DNA of 21,121 nucleotides from positions 1-21,121 of the forward strand of contig JAGNZX010000002.1 in NCBI GenBank assembly GCA_017984185.1, in the 5' to 3' direction. A program made the position numbers and the translations under genes. Shown here piece after piece: positions 13,387 to 20,412 of this stretch (the first letter of the stretch is position 1; every line of letters begins with the position of its first letter). This DNA is from Minisyncoccota bacterium. GTDB taxonomy: Bacteria > Patescibacteriota > Minisyncoccia > Phycocordibacterales > UBA9973. The notes under the pieces are model-generated. The model searched no databases and was not told where the DNA came from. It saw nothing but the letters and a program-made list of their open reading frames with translations.

Positions 13387-15234
13387 TTATTTCTTGTTTA
13401 GTTCAGCTTGTTCGTGTTCTTGTTTGGCTTGTCTGTTGGACAGGACTTGAGATGGGTCCGAAGTGATGATCTGGTCTTCGGTATAAGAAGCAATGATTTT
13501 TATCGCCACGTGCTTGGTGCCAGCAAAGAATATCCCCTCCCCGACGTTGGACTCGAGTAGTAGATATTTTTCTTCGTCAGTTAGATTGAAAGTTCTCTGT
13601 AGGACATCAATCGTGGTTGGTGATTGTTTTAAGAGTATTTGGATAGAAGAGTTGGTGACGATAGGCACTCCGTATGGGGAATTCATAAAGTCTGCCGCAT
13701 CTTGGGTGATAGTCGCCAATCCCAAGTAATATTTTCGGCCTCTTTTAGCTATAGAATACAAGAAAGATGCGGTGTCTTCGGATTTCATCATCCACCAAGC
13801 TTCGTCCACCACTAATAAGCGTTTTTTAAGGTTTTTTCTGATAGCATTCCAGATGAAATGCATGATGATATACATAGCCACCGGCTTGAGTTCGTCTTCC
13901 ATGTCTCGAATCGAGAAAACCACAAATTTTTTATTGATGTCTACGTTGGATGGGCGGTTTAAAAATGTGGACCACGAACCCCGGGTGTATTTTGCTAGTC
14001 TAGACAAGATGGACTCACTGCCTTCCATCCCCCCCAAGACCATTTCAAAATCCGAAAGCAAGGGTGGTTCGATATTGGAAAAATCAGATTCCGGGGTGAT
14101 GTCTTTGATGGCATAAGTTTCAGATATGGCTCGGTCCACAATAGAATCTTCTTCGGGGGTTAGTCCACCGAGCATCAATCTAAAAAGTCCGACCAGGGTG
14201 ATGACGTTGGAGCGCAAGACATCTTCGGCAGTCTCATCTTCGCGGGGTATCGGCAAATCAAAAGGATTCATATGGTGGTCTGAAGATATAGATATATTAA
14301 AATATCTACCGCCGACAGCTTCCGCCAAAAATTCGTATTCCCTTTCCGGGTCGATGACCATGACATCTACATCAAACATCAGAGATCTTAAAATCTCCAA
14401 TTTAGTAGCATAAGATTTTCCCGAACCAGCCTTGGCAAAAGTAACCGAGTTGTAATTTTCCAGACTAAATCTGTCAAAAATCACCAGAGAAGAATTGTGT
14501 CGATTTACCCCATACAATATTCCTTTGTCTGAAGTCAGGTCAAAAGAAACGAAAGGAAAAATACTAGAAAGTGGGTCCGAGTTCAATTTTTGGTTGATGT
14601 TCAATAAGTCAGTATTGATCGGGATGATGCTTTTAAAACCTTCTTCTTGTTGAAATAATGCGGGTTTGATATATATCAATTTGGCTTCCAAGATAGATTT
14701 TATCTCGGTCTCAATCTTGAAGAGCTCGAGCTCGTTGTCGGCATAGATGGTGATATATACTCCAACATCAAACATCTTTTCTTGAGCCTGGATCAAACTA
14801 TCACGCAAACCTTCCAAATCTTGGTAAGCCGTGTCGAGCATTGGGTCACGAACCATCCCCTTGTTTTCACGCACGTTGATTTGGCTTTGAACTTCCGCTA
14901 CTTTTTTTTGAAACTGTCTGAGAATTAGAGAAGTATCTATTGGATTTATAAAGATTGAAATATCAAAAACTTTATCCAGGTTTATGATCGGGGAAAACCA
15001 ATTATCGGTTAAAAATCTCGGATATGAAATGATAAAAAAAGTAGTAGCGATTTTATCACCCAAGTTGATTGATTTTGAATCGATTTTTAGTGCCGAAGGA
15101 GCTATGACATCTTGGAGTTCCAGATTGGCAGATTCATAGATTCTGTCTGGAACGACAGCCAAAGTCGAAGCATTCATAGAGCTTAGGTTTGTGGCGTCTT
15201 TGTTGTTTTTAAATAATTTATCAAAAATTCCCAT
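13387..15234 (-). CDS. VirB4/TraC-type conjugation ATPase
   Basis: VirB4 is the conserved ATPase that powers assembly and substrate transport in type IV secretion systems, at the inner face of the membrane. The 615-residue protein has an N-terminal CagE/TrbE/VirB4-like half (to about 255). The motor domain carries Walker A AKAGSGKS (267-274), a Walker-B-like LLVVDEAWWMM (473-483, Asp477 and Glu478), ATITQDAADF (507-516), and the VirB4-typical VMVIDPEREYEFLAEAVGG (291-309). It lies 4 nt after the TraC-like gene. The N-terminal part contains a helical stretch (about 103-155) rich in Gln and Glu. No VirD4-type or VirB11-type ATPase appears in the window, so this is the only visible energy source. 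Confidence 0.93.
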   Translation of the reverse strand: MGIFDKLFKNNKDATNLSSMNASTLAVVPDRIYESANLELQDVIAPSALKIDSKSINLGDKIATTFFIISYPRFLTDNWFSPIINLDKVFDISIFINPIDTSLILRQFQKKVAEVQSQINVRENKGMVRDPMLDTAYQDLEGLRDSLIQAQEKMFDVGVYITIYADNELELFKIETEIKSILEAKLIYIKPALFQQEEGFKSIIPINTDLLNINQKLNSDPLSSIFPFVSFDLTSDKGILYGVNRHNSSLVIFDRFSLENYNSVTFAKAGSGKSYATKLEILRSLMFDVDVMVIDPEREYEFLAEAVGGRYFNISISSDHHMNPFDLPIPREDETAEDVLRSNVITLVGLFRLMLGGLTPEEDSIVDRAISETYAIKDITPESDFSNIEPPLLSDFEMVLGGMEGSESILSRLAKYTRGSWSTFLNRPSNVDINKKFVVFSIRDMEDELKPVAMYIIMHFIWNAIRKNLKKRLLVVDEAWWMMKSEDTASFLYSIAKRGRKYYLGLATITQDAADFMNSPYGVPIVTNSSIQILLKQSPTTIDVLQRTFNLTDEEKYLLLESNVGEGIFFAGTKHVAIKIIASYTEDQIITSDPSQVLSNRQAKQEHEQAELNKK

Positions 15235-15238
15235 ATAT

Positions 15239-15886
15239 TTACTCTAATTTAATTTTTTCTTCAATTTGTCCAGGGTTGAAAACTTTGTAGAATACTTCTA
15301 CGACTTCTTCGGTGCCCAATTGGGCTGATTTTATACCGCATCTACCGAGACCTTGCTGTATCACACTGACTCGCTGTTCCAATTGTGACCTCTTTTCTTC
15401 AAAATCTGCTTCCGAAGCCTGTAGTTCTTCGGCGTTATTTTTTTTACTAAAGATATTGAAAAAATTACTCAAGCCGGAAGCGGTGGACCGGAGCGAGGTG
15501 TGCGTATAAGGCACAGTGACAAAAAAGTTTTTGGTCATAATACTCACCGAGTCTGTAAAATTTCTGATGAAGTCTATATACTCTCTGGTTTGTAGTTTCA
15601 AGAGAGGTTCGTTTTGAACTTGCATTCTGTTTTCCAAAAGAGAAAGGTATGGACGTATGTTTAGTCTGCGGGATTGGATAGATATTTGGACTGGAAAATC
15701 TAAAGTATTTAAAAAATTTTGGAATTGTAAAATTGTCGCTTTTTGTTCGTCTTCTGATTTTAAGAACAAGTTGACTGAATTGGCCAAGACTATCGCTCGC
15801 AGGCCGTCATCTTTGAGCACGATAATACCATCACGGACTTCCTTGATCGGGACAAACTCTTGAGTTGCTTTTGCTTTTAAGGCCAT
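15239..15886 (-). CDS. TraC-like domain protein preceding VirB4
   Basis: The 215-residue cytoplasmic protein resembles the N-terminal domain of TraC/VirB4-family proteins but has no ATPase motifs. Its start (FVPIKEVRDGIIVLKDDGLRAIVLANSVNLFLKSEDEQ) and the segment LNTLDFPVQISIQSRRLNIRPYL are characteristic of the domain often annotated as TraC-like in Gram-positive and CPR T4SS loci. It ends with a helical region (about 155-185) and EEVVEVFYKVFNP. It starts 1 nt after prgI and stops 4 nt before virB4, so the three are surely co-transcribed. It probably pairs with VirB4 as a separate membrane-proximal domain; that is inferred from order and similarity. Confidence 0.78.
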   Translation of the reverse strand: MALKAKATQEFVPIKEVRDGIIVLKDDGLRAIVLANSVNLFLKSEDEQKATILQFQNFLNTLDFPVQISIQSRRLNIRPYLSLLENRMQVQNEPLLKLQTREYIDFIRNFTDSVSIMTKNFFVTVPYTHTSLRSTASGLSNFFNIFSKKNNAEELQASEADFEEKRSQLEQRVSVIQQGLGRCGIKSAQLGTEEVVEVFYKVFNPGQIEEKIKLE

Positions 15887-15887
15887 A

Positions 15888-16310
15888 TTAACTATTCTGG
15901 TTCTTGTTTAAATCTAATACGTCCAAACTCCAAGCCAAATCTCTCAGTTTACTGCCGGTCAATTTGGCGTCTTGTCCAAATACCAAATTTCCTTTTTGTT
16001 TTGCGGAATCGGCTAGATTTTTGTAGCTACCACTTCCCTTTTTCCAAATATACAATTTGTCTTGGACTAAATATTTTGTCCCAGCTTCCAGCATATTTAT
16101 AAATGGTTTATTGTTTGGTTTGTAAAATGCCAAAGCCAAAGAAAAACCTGCTACCCCCAAGATGGGTATGCCTCCCCAAAATAGACCGAGCAGTCTGTAG
16201 ACAACAAAACACAAACCAGAGCCACCAGCCAAATATACAAACTCGCGAAAAGTAAACGAGCCAAATATTTTATCTTCTATGTCTAAAAATTGTGGCACTT
16301 TGAACTGCAT
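15888..16310 (-). CDS. PrgI family protein
   Basis: PrgI-type proteins are small membrane components of Gram-positive-like type IV secretion systems, related to VirB3 and encoded just before the VirB4 ATPase. The 140-residue product begins MQFKVPQFLDIEDKIFGSFTFREFVYLAGG, a typical PrgI start. Two adjacent membrane segments follow (about 25-42 and 48-63), then a soluble tail with LEAGTKYLVQDKLYIWKK. It is followed after 1 nt by the TraC-like gene. The S23 cassette lies directly upstream: its left inverted repeat begins 3 nt before the start codon, so native upstream control may have been replaced or interrupted. Confidence 0.88.
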   Translation of the reverse strand: MQFKVPQFLDIEDKIFGSFTFREFVYLAGGSGLCFVVYRLLGLFWGGIPILGVAGFSLALAFYKPNNKPFINMLEAGTKYLVQDKLYIWKKGSGSYKNLADSAKQKGNLVFGQDAKLTGSKLRDLAWSLDVLDLNKNQNS

Positions 16311-16313
16311 AAA

Positions 16314-16354
16314 TAGCTTATTAGTTGGGTAGCTTTTTAGCTTGTAGCTTATTA
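16314..16354. repeat. Left inverted repeat of the S23 cassette
   Basis: TAGCTTATTAG at 16314-16324 is the perfect outer part. TAGCTTATTA recurs at 16345-16354 in the same orientation, with TAGCTTTTTAGC between. The region overlaps the S23 stop codon (16321-16323) and the end of the coding sequence. Confidence 0.65.
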
Positions 16355-16701
16355 ATCATTACATTTAACATTCTCATTATTTCATCTAAAAGAGTGTCCA
16401 CTCTATTATAGGTTAAATTTTTGGTTTTTAAAAGCTTTTTAGAAATTTCTAGCTGTGTTTCTAGTTCACCTCCAGAACCATAAGACATTCTCAAGAAGTG
16501 TAAATAATCTGCCCTGGTTCCTCTGTGTCTACCTTCGGCAATATTTGATGGGATTGAAACCGCTGCTCTTCTGATTTGGGAAACTAATCCATAAATTTCT
16601 TCTCTCGGGAAATGTTCCGTTAGTGTGTATATTTCTACAACCAAATCAATAGATTTTTGCCAGACTTTTAAATCTCTGTATGAGTGTATTATTTCCTGCA
16701 T
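16321..16701 (-). CDS. Four-helix-bundle protein of the S23/IVS family
   Basis: The 126-residue protein matches the S23 (23S rRNA intervening sequence) four-helix-bundle family: SYRDLKVWQKSIDLVVEIY at the start, then FPREEIYGLVSQIRRAAVSIPSNIAEG (about 51-77) and a C-terminal helix pair (LETQLEISKKLL, LLDEIMRMLNVMINKL). The family includes Avd, the accessory protein of diversity-generating retroelements, which binds nucleic acid as a pentameric ring. No reverse transcriptase or variable repeat is seen here. The gene interrupts an otherwise coherent T4SS operon and is bounded by inverted repeats. Its last residues (QAKKLPN) are encoded by the left repeat. The function of solitary copies is not established. 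Confidence 0.92.
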   Translation of the reverse strand: MQEIIHSYRDLKVWQKSIDLVVEIYTLTEHFPREEIYGLVSQIRRAAVSIPSNIAEGRHRGTRADYLHFLRMSYGSGGELETQLEISKKLLKTKNLTYNRVDTLLDEIMRMLNVMINKLQAKKLPN

Positions 16702-16707
16702 TTTATA

Positions 16708-16735
16708 AGCTAGTTAGCTAAGACCTAATAAGCTA
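16708..16735. repeat. Right inverted repeat of the S23 cassette
   Basis: AGCTAGTTAGCTAAGACC followed by TAATAAGCTA; its outer 11 bases are the exact complement of the left end. It lies just upstream of the S23 start codon (16701) and beside a C-run (16737-16742) that separates it from the next gene. Confidence 0.65.
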
Positions 16736-16749
16736 CTCCCCCCTTTTTC

Positions 16750-17829
16750 TTACTCTATCGGTGCACGATAAGGGTCGTTGTTTTTTGGATAAGTGGAGGG
16801 TTTGGTTCCTGGAGGCGGGGTCGCTGGAGATACTTCGCCAGTTTTCACTGGGACATTGTTTACTCCATATTGGCTTTTGACTGTTGTCGCTTGCACTGTT
16901 CTCGAAAGTTTTTGTAGCAAGAGTGGGTGCACGGCTGACTTGGGTGCATTTATCTCTATCTTTTCCACCTGCATCATCGGTACTTCATGCACTGCGGGCA
17001 GTTCTACTTGTGATATTCTCTTTTCACCAACTACCCCATTTGCAACAGGGGGCTTCATTGGTTCCTTGTCGGTTGTGGTGGGAATTATGTCTATTCCATG
17101 CGATTTTAATACTTTCAAATCATCTGGATCCATCATTTTTTCTCGAATTTTTTTAAAGATTTTCTCAGTAATTTCATCCACCAAAACCGTAGCTTCTGTT
17201 TCTGGCAAATTCAGTTTTTTCATTAAAGATGGTTTGAAATCTACAGGACGGACGGCCCCTGTAATTAAATCCTTTGTCACTATTTCCAACACATCCATCT
17301 GAGACACGCTGAGTTTGTGTGTTTGGGCAATTTTATACAGAATTGTTTGATAATTGGAATCTTTCACAATATCTTCTGTCTTTTGAGGCAGGTTTTCAAA
17401 AGGTCTCTCGGCAGAATCTGGGGTAGTTGAGCTATTCATTTCCACGGTTTGTGGAGTTTCCACCACAGCAGGAGTCTCGACTCGCACGATCTCAGCTTTT
17501 TTGTTGGCATTAAAAGCTGACAAGACGTCTTGTTGTACATTTTTTAATATGAGATTATATATTTCTTCTTGAAATTTTTCCAAAACTTGAGTCTTTAAAT
17601 CAAGTTCTTTGGTGGTGTTTTCTTCAAATTCCACCGGGTGAATAATACCCAAGAGCAACAAAGTCATCTCTGTGCCCATCACTTCTTTTTGATTATCATC
17701 CAACCCATATTTTTCACAAATTTTTTCCAAATTTGCCAACCATTCCATCTTGGTGAAAAACTCTTGCACCTTTGGTGGAAGTTTGGAGTAATAAAGTGCT
17801 ATATTTTTTTGTAATTCTTCTTTATCCAT
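16750..17829 (-). CDS. Unrecognised T4SS-locus protein with an internal duplication
   Basis: I do not recognise the family. The 359-residue protein has no membrane segment or signal peptide and is probably cytoplasmic. Two copies of a ~67-residue helical domain align with an offset of 130 residues: LEKICEKYGL...GIIHPVEFEE (about 34-99) and LYKIAQTHKL...GAVRPVDFKP (about 164-229), both followed by long amphipathic helices ending EEIYNLILKN and DEITEKIFKKI. A Pro/Thr-rich linker (about 115-150) joins them, and the last ~120 residues are a low-complexity, Pro-rich tail. The gene lies 47 nt after virB6 and before the S23 cassette, so it is probably a soluble partner or scaffold of the secretion machinery. 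Confidence 0.7.
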   Translation of the reverse strand: MDKEELQKNIALYYSKLPPKVQEFFTKMEWLANLEKICEKYGLDDNQKEVMGTEMTLLLLGIIHPVEFEENTTKELDLKTQVLEKFQEEIYNLILKNVQQDVLSAFNANKKAEIVRVETPAVVETPQTVEMNSSTTPDSAERPFENLPQKTEDIVKDSNYQTILYKIAQTHKLSVSQMDVLEIVTKDLITGAVRPVDFKPSLMKKLNLPETEATVLVDEITEKIFKKIREKMMDPDDLKVLKSHGIDIIPTTTDKEPMKPPVANGVVGEKRISQVELPAVHEVPMMQVEKIEINAPKSAVHPLLLQKLSRTVQATTVKSQYGVNNVPVKTGEVSPATPPPGTKPSTYPKNNDPYRAPIE

Positions 17830-17876
17830 CCTGTTTTTGTTGTTACTTTATAAACTTTATTTTTTCTTTGAGATTA

Positions 17877-20396
17877 TTAGTGATGTCCACCCCCACCGCC
17901 TTTATGGTCTTCCTTTTTTTCTTCACCAACATGAGACAGGTCAACATTTATTTTCGCACTTTTTAGTGCATCAGATATTGTATTCCCTATATCTTTAAAG
18001 GTATTACCTTGTGCCTCTCCGTGATTTGCTCCTGCTTGTTTTAGTGCCCCCCTCATACCGAGAGCCACCGCACCCGTCAACATCATTGCAGCTTTTGCAA
18101 CACCAGTACTTTGTTCTTTTGCTATAATACTTGCTAGATTCCTAGGGTCATAGGTTCCAGTAACTGACGACTGGACCATTTTACTTATTAATCCTTGTTG
18201 ACCTCGAGCATCTTGAATTAGACCATCAGCAACAGTTGAGTTGTTTGCCAAAGCACGTCCGGCTATTGCGTGGCCTGTTGCAGGGTCATTCCCCACCTCT
18301 GCTGATTTGTCGATAGCCTCTCTCTCGTCTGTGGATAATGAGTCCCAATTTCTAGTGCCGAAAGCCCCAATTGGGGTATTGGTTATTGCTCCAGTTAATG
18401 CATCTACTATTTGGCGCGTTGCAGCCAATCCTGTGGTTGGATCAATAACAAATTTACCAGAGGCCTTGTTGTCTCTAACGACTCGATCCCTAGCTATTTG
18501 TCTTCGCGCTTCGTATCTCTGTTGGCCATTTAAATCATCCCATTTTTTACCATGAGCAACCTTACCTGCTGCCTCATCGAGATCATGTCTAGCGTGTCCA
18601 GCATGTTCAATGTTGTGTTGGTCAGTATTTAATCTTTTACCTACCCAATTCTGTAACATCTGAACTCCCAATGCTTGTTGTATCTTTCCTCGGTTTATAT
18701 CTCCTTGTACTCTATTGTTTTCAGCAAGAGCTCTTGACTTATCTGCAATATTTTTAGCTGGGTTTGCAATTATGGCCTGGTTCTTTGCTAAAAGAGCACG
18801 ATTAGAAACTAATCTATTAGCTGCTGTGTCTCCAGTAGATGCACCCTTCATAAATTTGCCAACAGTTCCTCGTAATGCGAAAGCTGTACCCAATGCTGCG
18901 CCACCTATAGCAAGACCACCCAAGACCTTCGCCCCACTGATGACTGCTTCTCCAAGCACACCCGAACTTTTCTTGGCAAATTTTGTTGCCTGTAGAAGAA
19001 GAATCAAAACCAATGTTGCTGGAATAATTATTCCTAATATTGTTTGGGATATCGTCTCATCAACTAGTGGTAGTTTTATAGCATCGAAAATGTTCGTGCT
19101 TATTAATAGGAATATAAAATACATAAAGAACATAAATATTGGTGCCATAAAAGACACCTCGAGTAAGCGTTTTAGCCATGAGTCCCATCCTATATACTCA
19201 ACATGTGCGAATTGGGGTATAACGAAAGACATAAAAGCGAAAGGAGAAAATATAATAAGAATCCAAAGTTCAATTAATCGGCTTAAAAAAGCGAGTCCAG
19301 CTATAGTGAATGCATAAGTAGCAAAACCTAAAATTAATCCAGTAATCAAGATAAGAGCAAGCATTGTTGGCATAGGTATATCGTTGTAGCCTACAAATGA
19401 TCCATACAATACATAACCACCCCTTAAGACTGCGGCTATTTGAGTTAAGAAAAATGGAGATGGGGTTATTGCCAGCGTACCAACCACTGCAACATCTCCA
19501 TATCCTGCTGGTATTACTTGTCCTTTTCTTTTTAGATCGTCATAAAATTTTTGAGATAACAAATGTGTTGGGTTAAAAACCTTTACCATACCTCCAGCAA
19601 TATCTCTTTCTTCAAATTTTGTTGTCGGCGTATAGCTTCTTGGTTTTATTGACCCGTCTGGTCTTTTTTCGTTAACTTCTAGTTTGTTATAAAAAATTAA
19701 GGCAAGAATATTCGATGAGTCAATAATTATTTTTGTGAAAAACATTGAGAAATTTATAAGCAACGCCATAATTATCACAGAAGAAATCATCTTTTTTGTG
19801 TCATGCCCTCCCATTCCCAGTATTGTTTTTATTGCCACATAAAGTAGAATCAGAATAAAGAAAAGATTAGAAAGGTCTCGGACAATTGCCCATGCTGGTT
19901 GTATGAAAGTGGATTGATTAATCACGGTGCTATTTATACCTACCACAACCATAGCATTAAAAAAATATGCCGCGTATGTAATTAGAAAGGACGGTATAGC
20001 ATAGAATAGGAAATAAAATAACTTCTCAAGACACCCATCAAAATCACCATAAAAAATAGAACTACACCCTTTTAAATTATTTTTCAATAAAGTACCTTCT
20101 CCATTTTTTGATGTGTCGGGTATTAGGACTGCACCAGTTCCATTGTCTGGAATAAAAATTGCGTCAATGTCTGAAGTAGACACACATTCCCCTCTAGTGG
20201 TTTTTTTTTCCGATATGGTTGTAATTGGTCTTTCTTTTGTGTTGAGTTTACAGGTTCCAGGATCTGATGGAAGGTCTGCTGCTTTCACATTTTTCTCATA
20301 TCCAAAAAATCCAATTAAAACAAACAACACTAGTCCCAGAGTAAATATGGAACGTCCCAGGTTTTTTATTTGAATGTTTGATAAAAATTTCGGCAT
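17877..20396 (-). CDS. VirB6/TrbL-like T4SS membrane protein with a long C-terminal domain
   Basis: VirB6-type polytopic proteins form the inner-membrane translocation pore of type IV systems. The 839-residue protein has an N-terminal hydrophobic segment that looks like a signal peptide (about 14-39, ending VKAAD). An exported stretch with Cys49, Cys71, Cys111 and Cys122 follows, and then about eight membrane segments between about 125 and 510, for example LSNLFFILILLYVAIKTILG, MLALILITGLILGFATYAF and ILGIIIPATLVLILLLQ. Residues ~510-839 are soluble, rich in Ala, Asn, Gln and charged residues, and end with HKGGGGGHH. The gene starts 16 nt after the Cys-rich gene. Such C-terminal extensions vary among VirB6 relatives. 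The assignment rests on topology and neighbours rather than a sharp motif. Confidence 0.8.
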   Translation of the reverse strand: MPKFLSNIQIKNLGRSIFTLGLVLFVLIGFFGYEKNVKAADLPSDPGTCKLNTKERPITTISEKKTTRGECVSTSDIDAIFIPDNGTGAVLIPDTSKNGEGTLLKNNLKGCSSIFYGDFDGCLEKLFYFLFYAIPSFLITYAAYFFNAMVVVGINSTVINQSTFIQPAWAIVRDLSNLFFILILLYVAIKTILGMGGHDTKKMISSVIIMALLINFSMFFTKIIIDSSNILALIFYNKLEVNEKRPDGSIKPRSYTPTTKFEERDIAGGMVKVFNPTHLLSQKFYDDLKRKGQVIPAGYGDVAVVGTLAITPSPFFLTQIAAVLRGGYVLYGSFVGYNDIPMPTMLALILITGLILGFATYAFTIAGLAFLSRLIELWILIIFSPFAFMSFVIPQFAHVEYIGWDSWLKRLLEVSFMAPIFMFFMYFIFLLISTNIFDAIKLPLVDETISQTILGIIIPATLVLILLLQATKFAKKSSGVLGEAVISGAKVLGGLAIGGAALGTAFALRGTVGKFMKGASTGDTAANRLVSNRALLAKNQAIIANPAKNIADKSRALAENNRVQGDINRGKIQQALGVQMLQNWVGKRLNTDQHNIEHAGHARHDLDEAAGKVAHGKKWDDLNGQQRYEARRQIARDRVVRDNKASGKFVIDPTTGLAATRQIVDALTGAITNTPIGAFGTRNWDSLSTDEREAIDKSAEVGNDPATGHAIAGRALANNSTVADGLIQDARGQQGLISKMVQSSVTGTYDPRNLASIIAKEQSTGVAKAAMMLTGAVALGMRGALKQAGANHGEAQGNTFKDIGNTISDALKSAKINVDLSHVGEEKKEDHKGGGGGHH

Positions 20397-20412
20397 TTGT
20401 ATTTAATCAAAT

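Larger units (their letters stand above)
16314..16735 (-). mobile_element. S23 cassette with inverted-repeat ends inside the T4SS operon
   Basis: The S23-type gene is enclosed by a perfect 11-bp inverted repeat, TAGCTTATTAG (16314-16324) and CTAATAAGCTA (16725-16735). The match continues imperfectly inward over roughly 30 bp (further TAGCT and TAGCTT blocks on both sides). The left repeat encodes the last residues and the stop of the S23 protein. No transposase is present and I see no clear target duplication. S23-type genes are known inside 23S rRNA intervening sequences, which also have inverted ends, so a similar cassette inserted in a protein operon is plausible. A right-end-like copy occurs alone at 10110-10144. 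Confidence 0.6.

Noticed and set aside
16321..16701. Diversity-generating retroelement around the S23/Avd-like gene
   Set aside because: No reverse transcriptase, template repeat or variable repeat is present nearby.
18330..18338. Perfect DnaA-box 9-mer inside the VirB6-like gene
   Set aside because: It is alone, within coding sequence, and not near other origin features; probably chance.
18715..19317. 200-residue open frame antisense to the VirB6-like gene
   Set aside because: It mirrors the opposite-strand gene, has no domain or start context, and the minus-strand frame has clear membrane segments.
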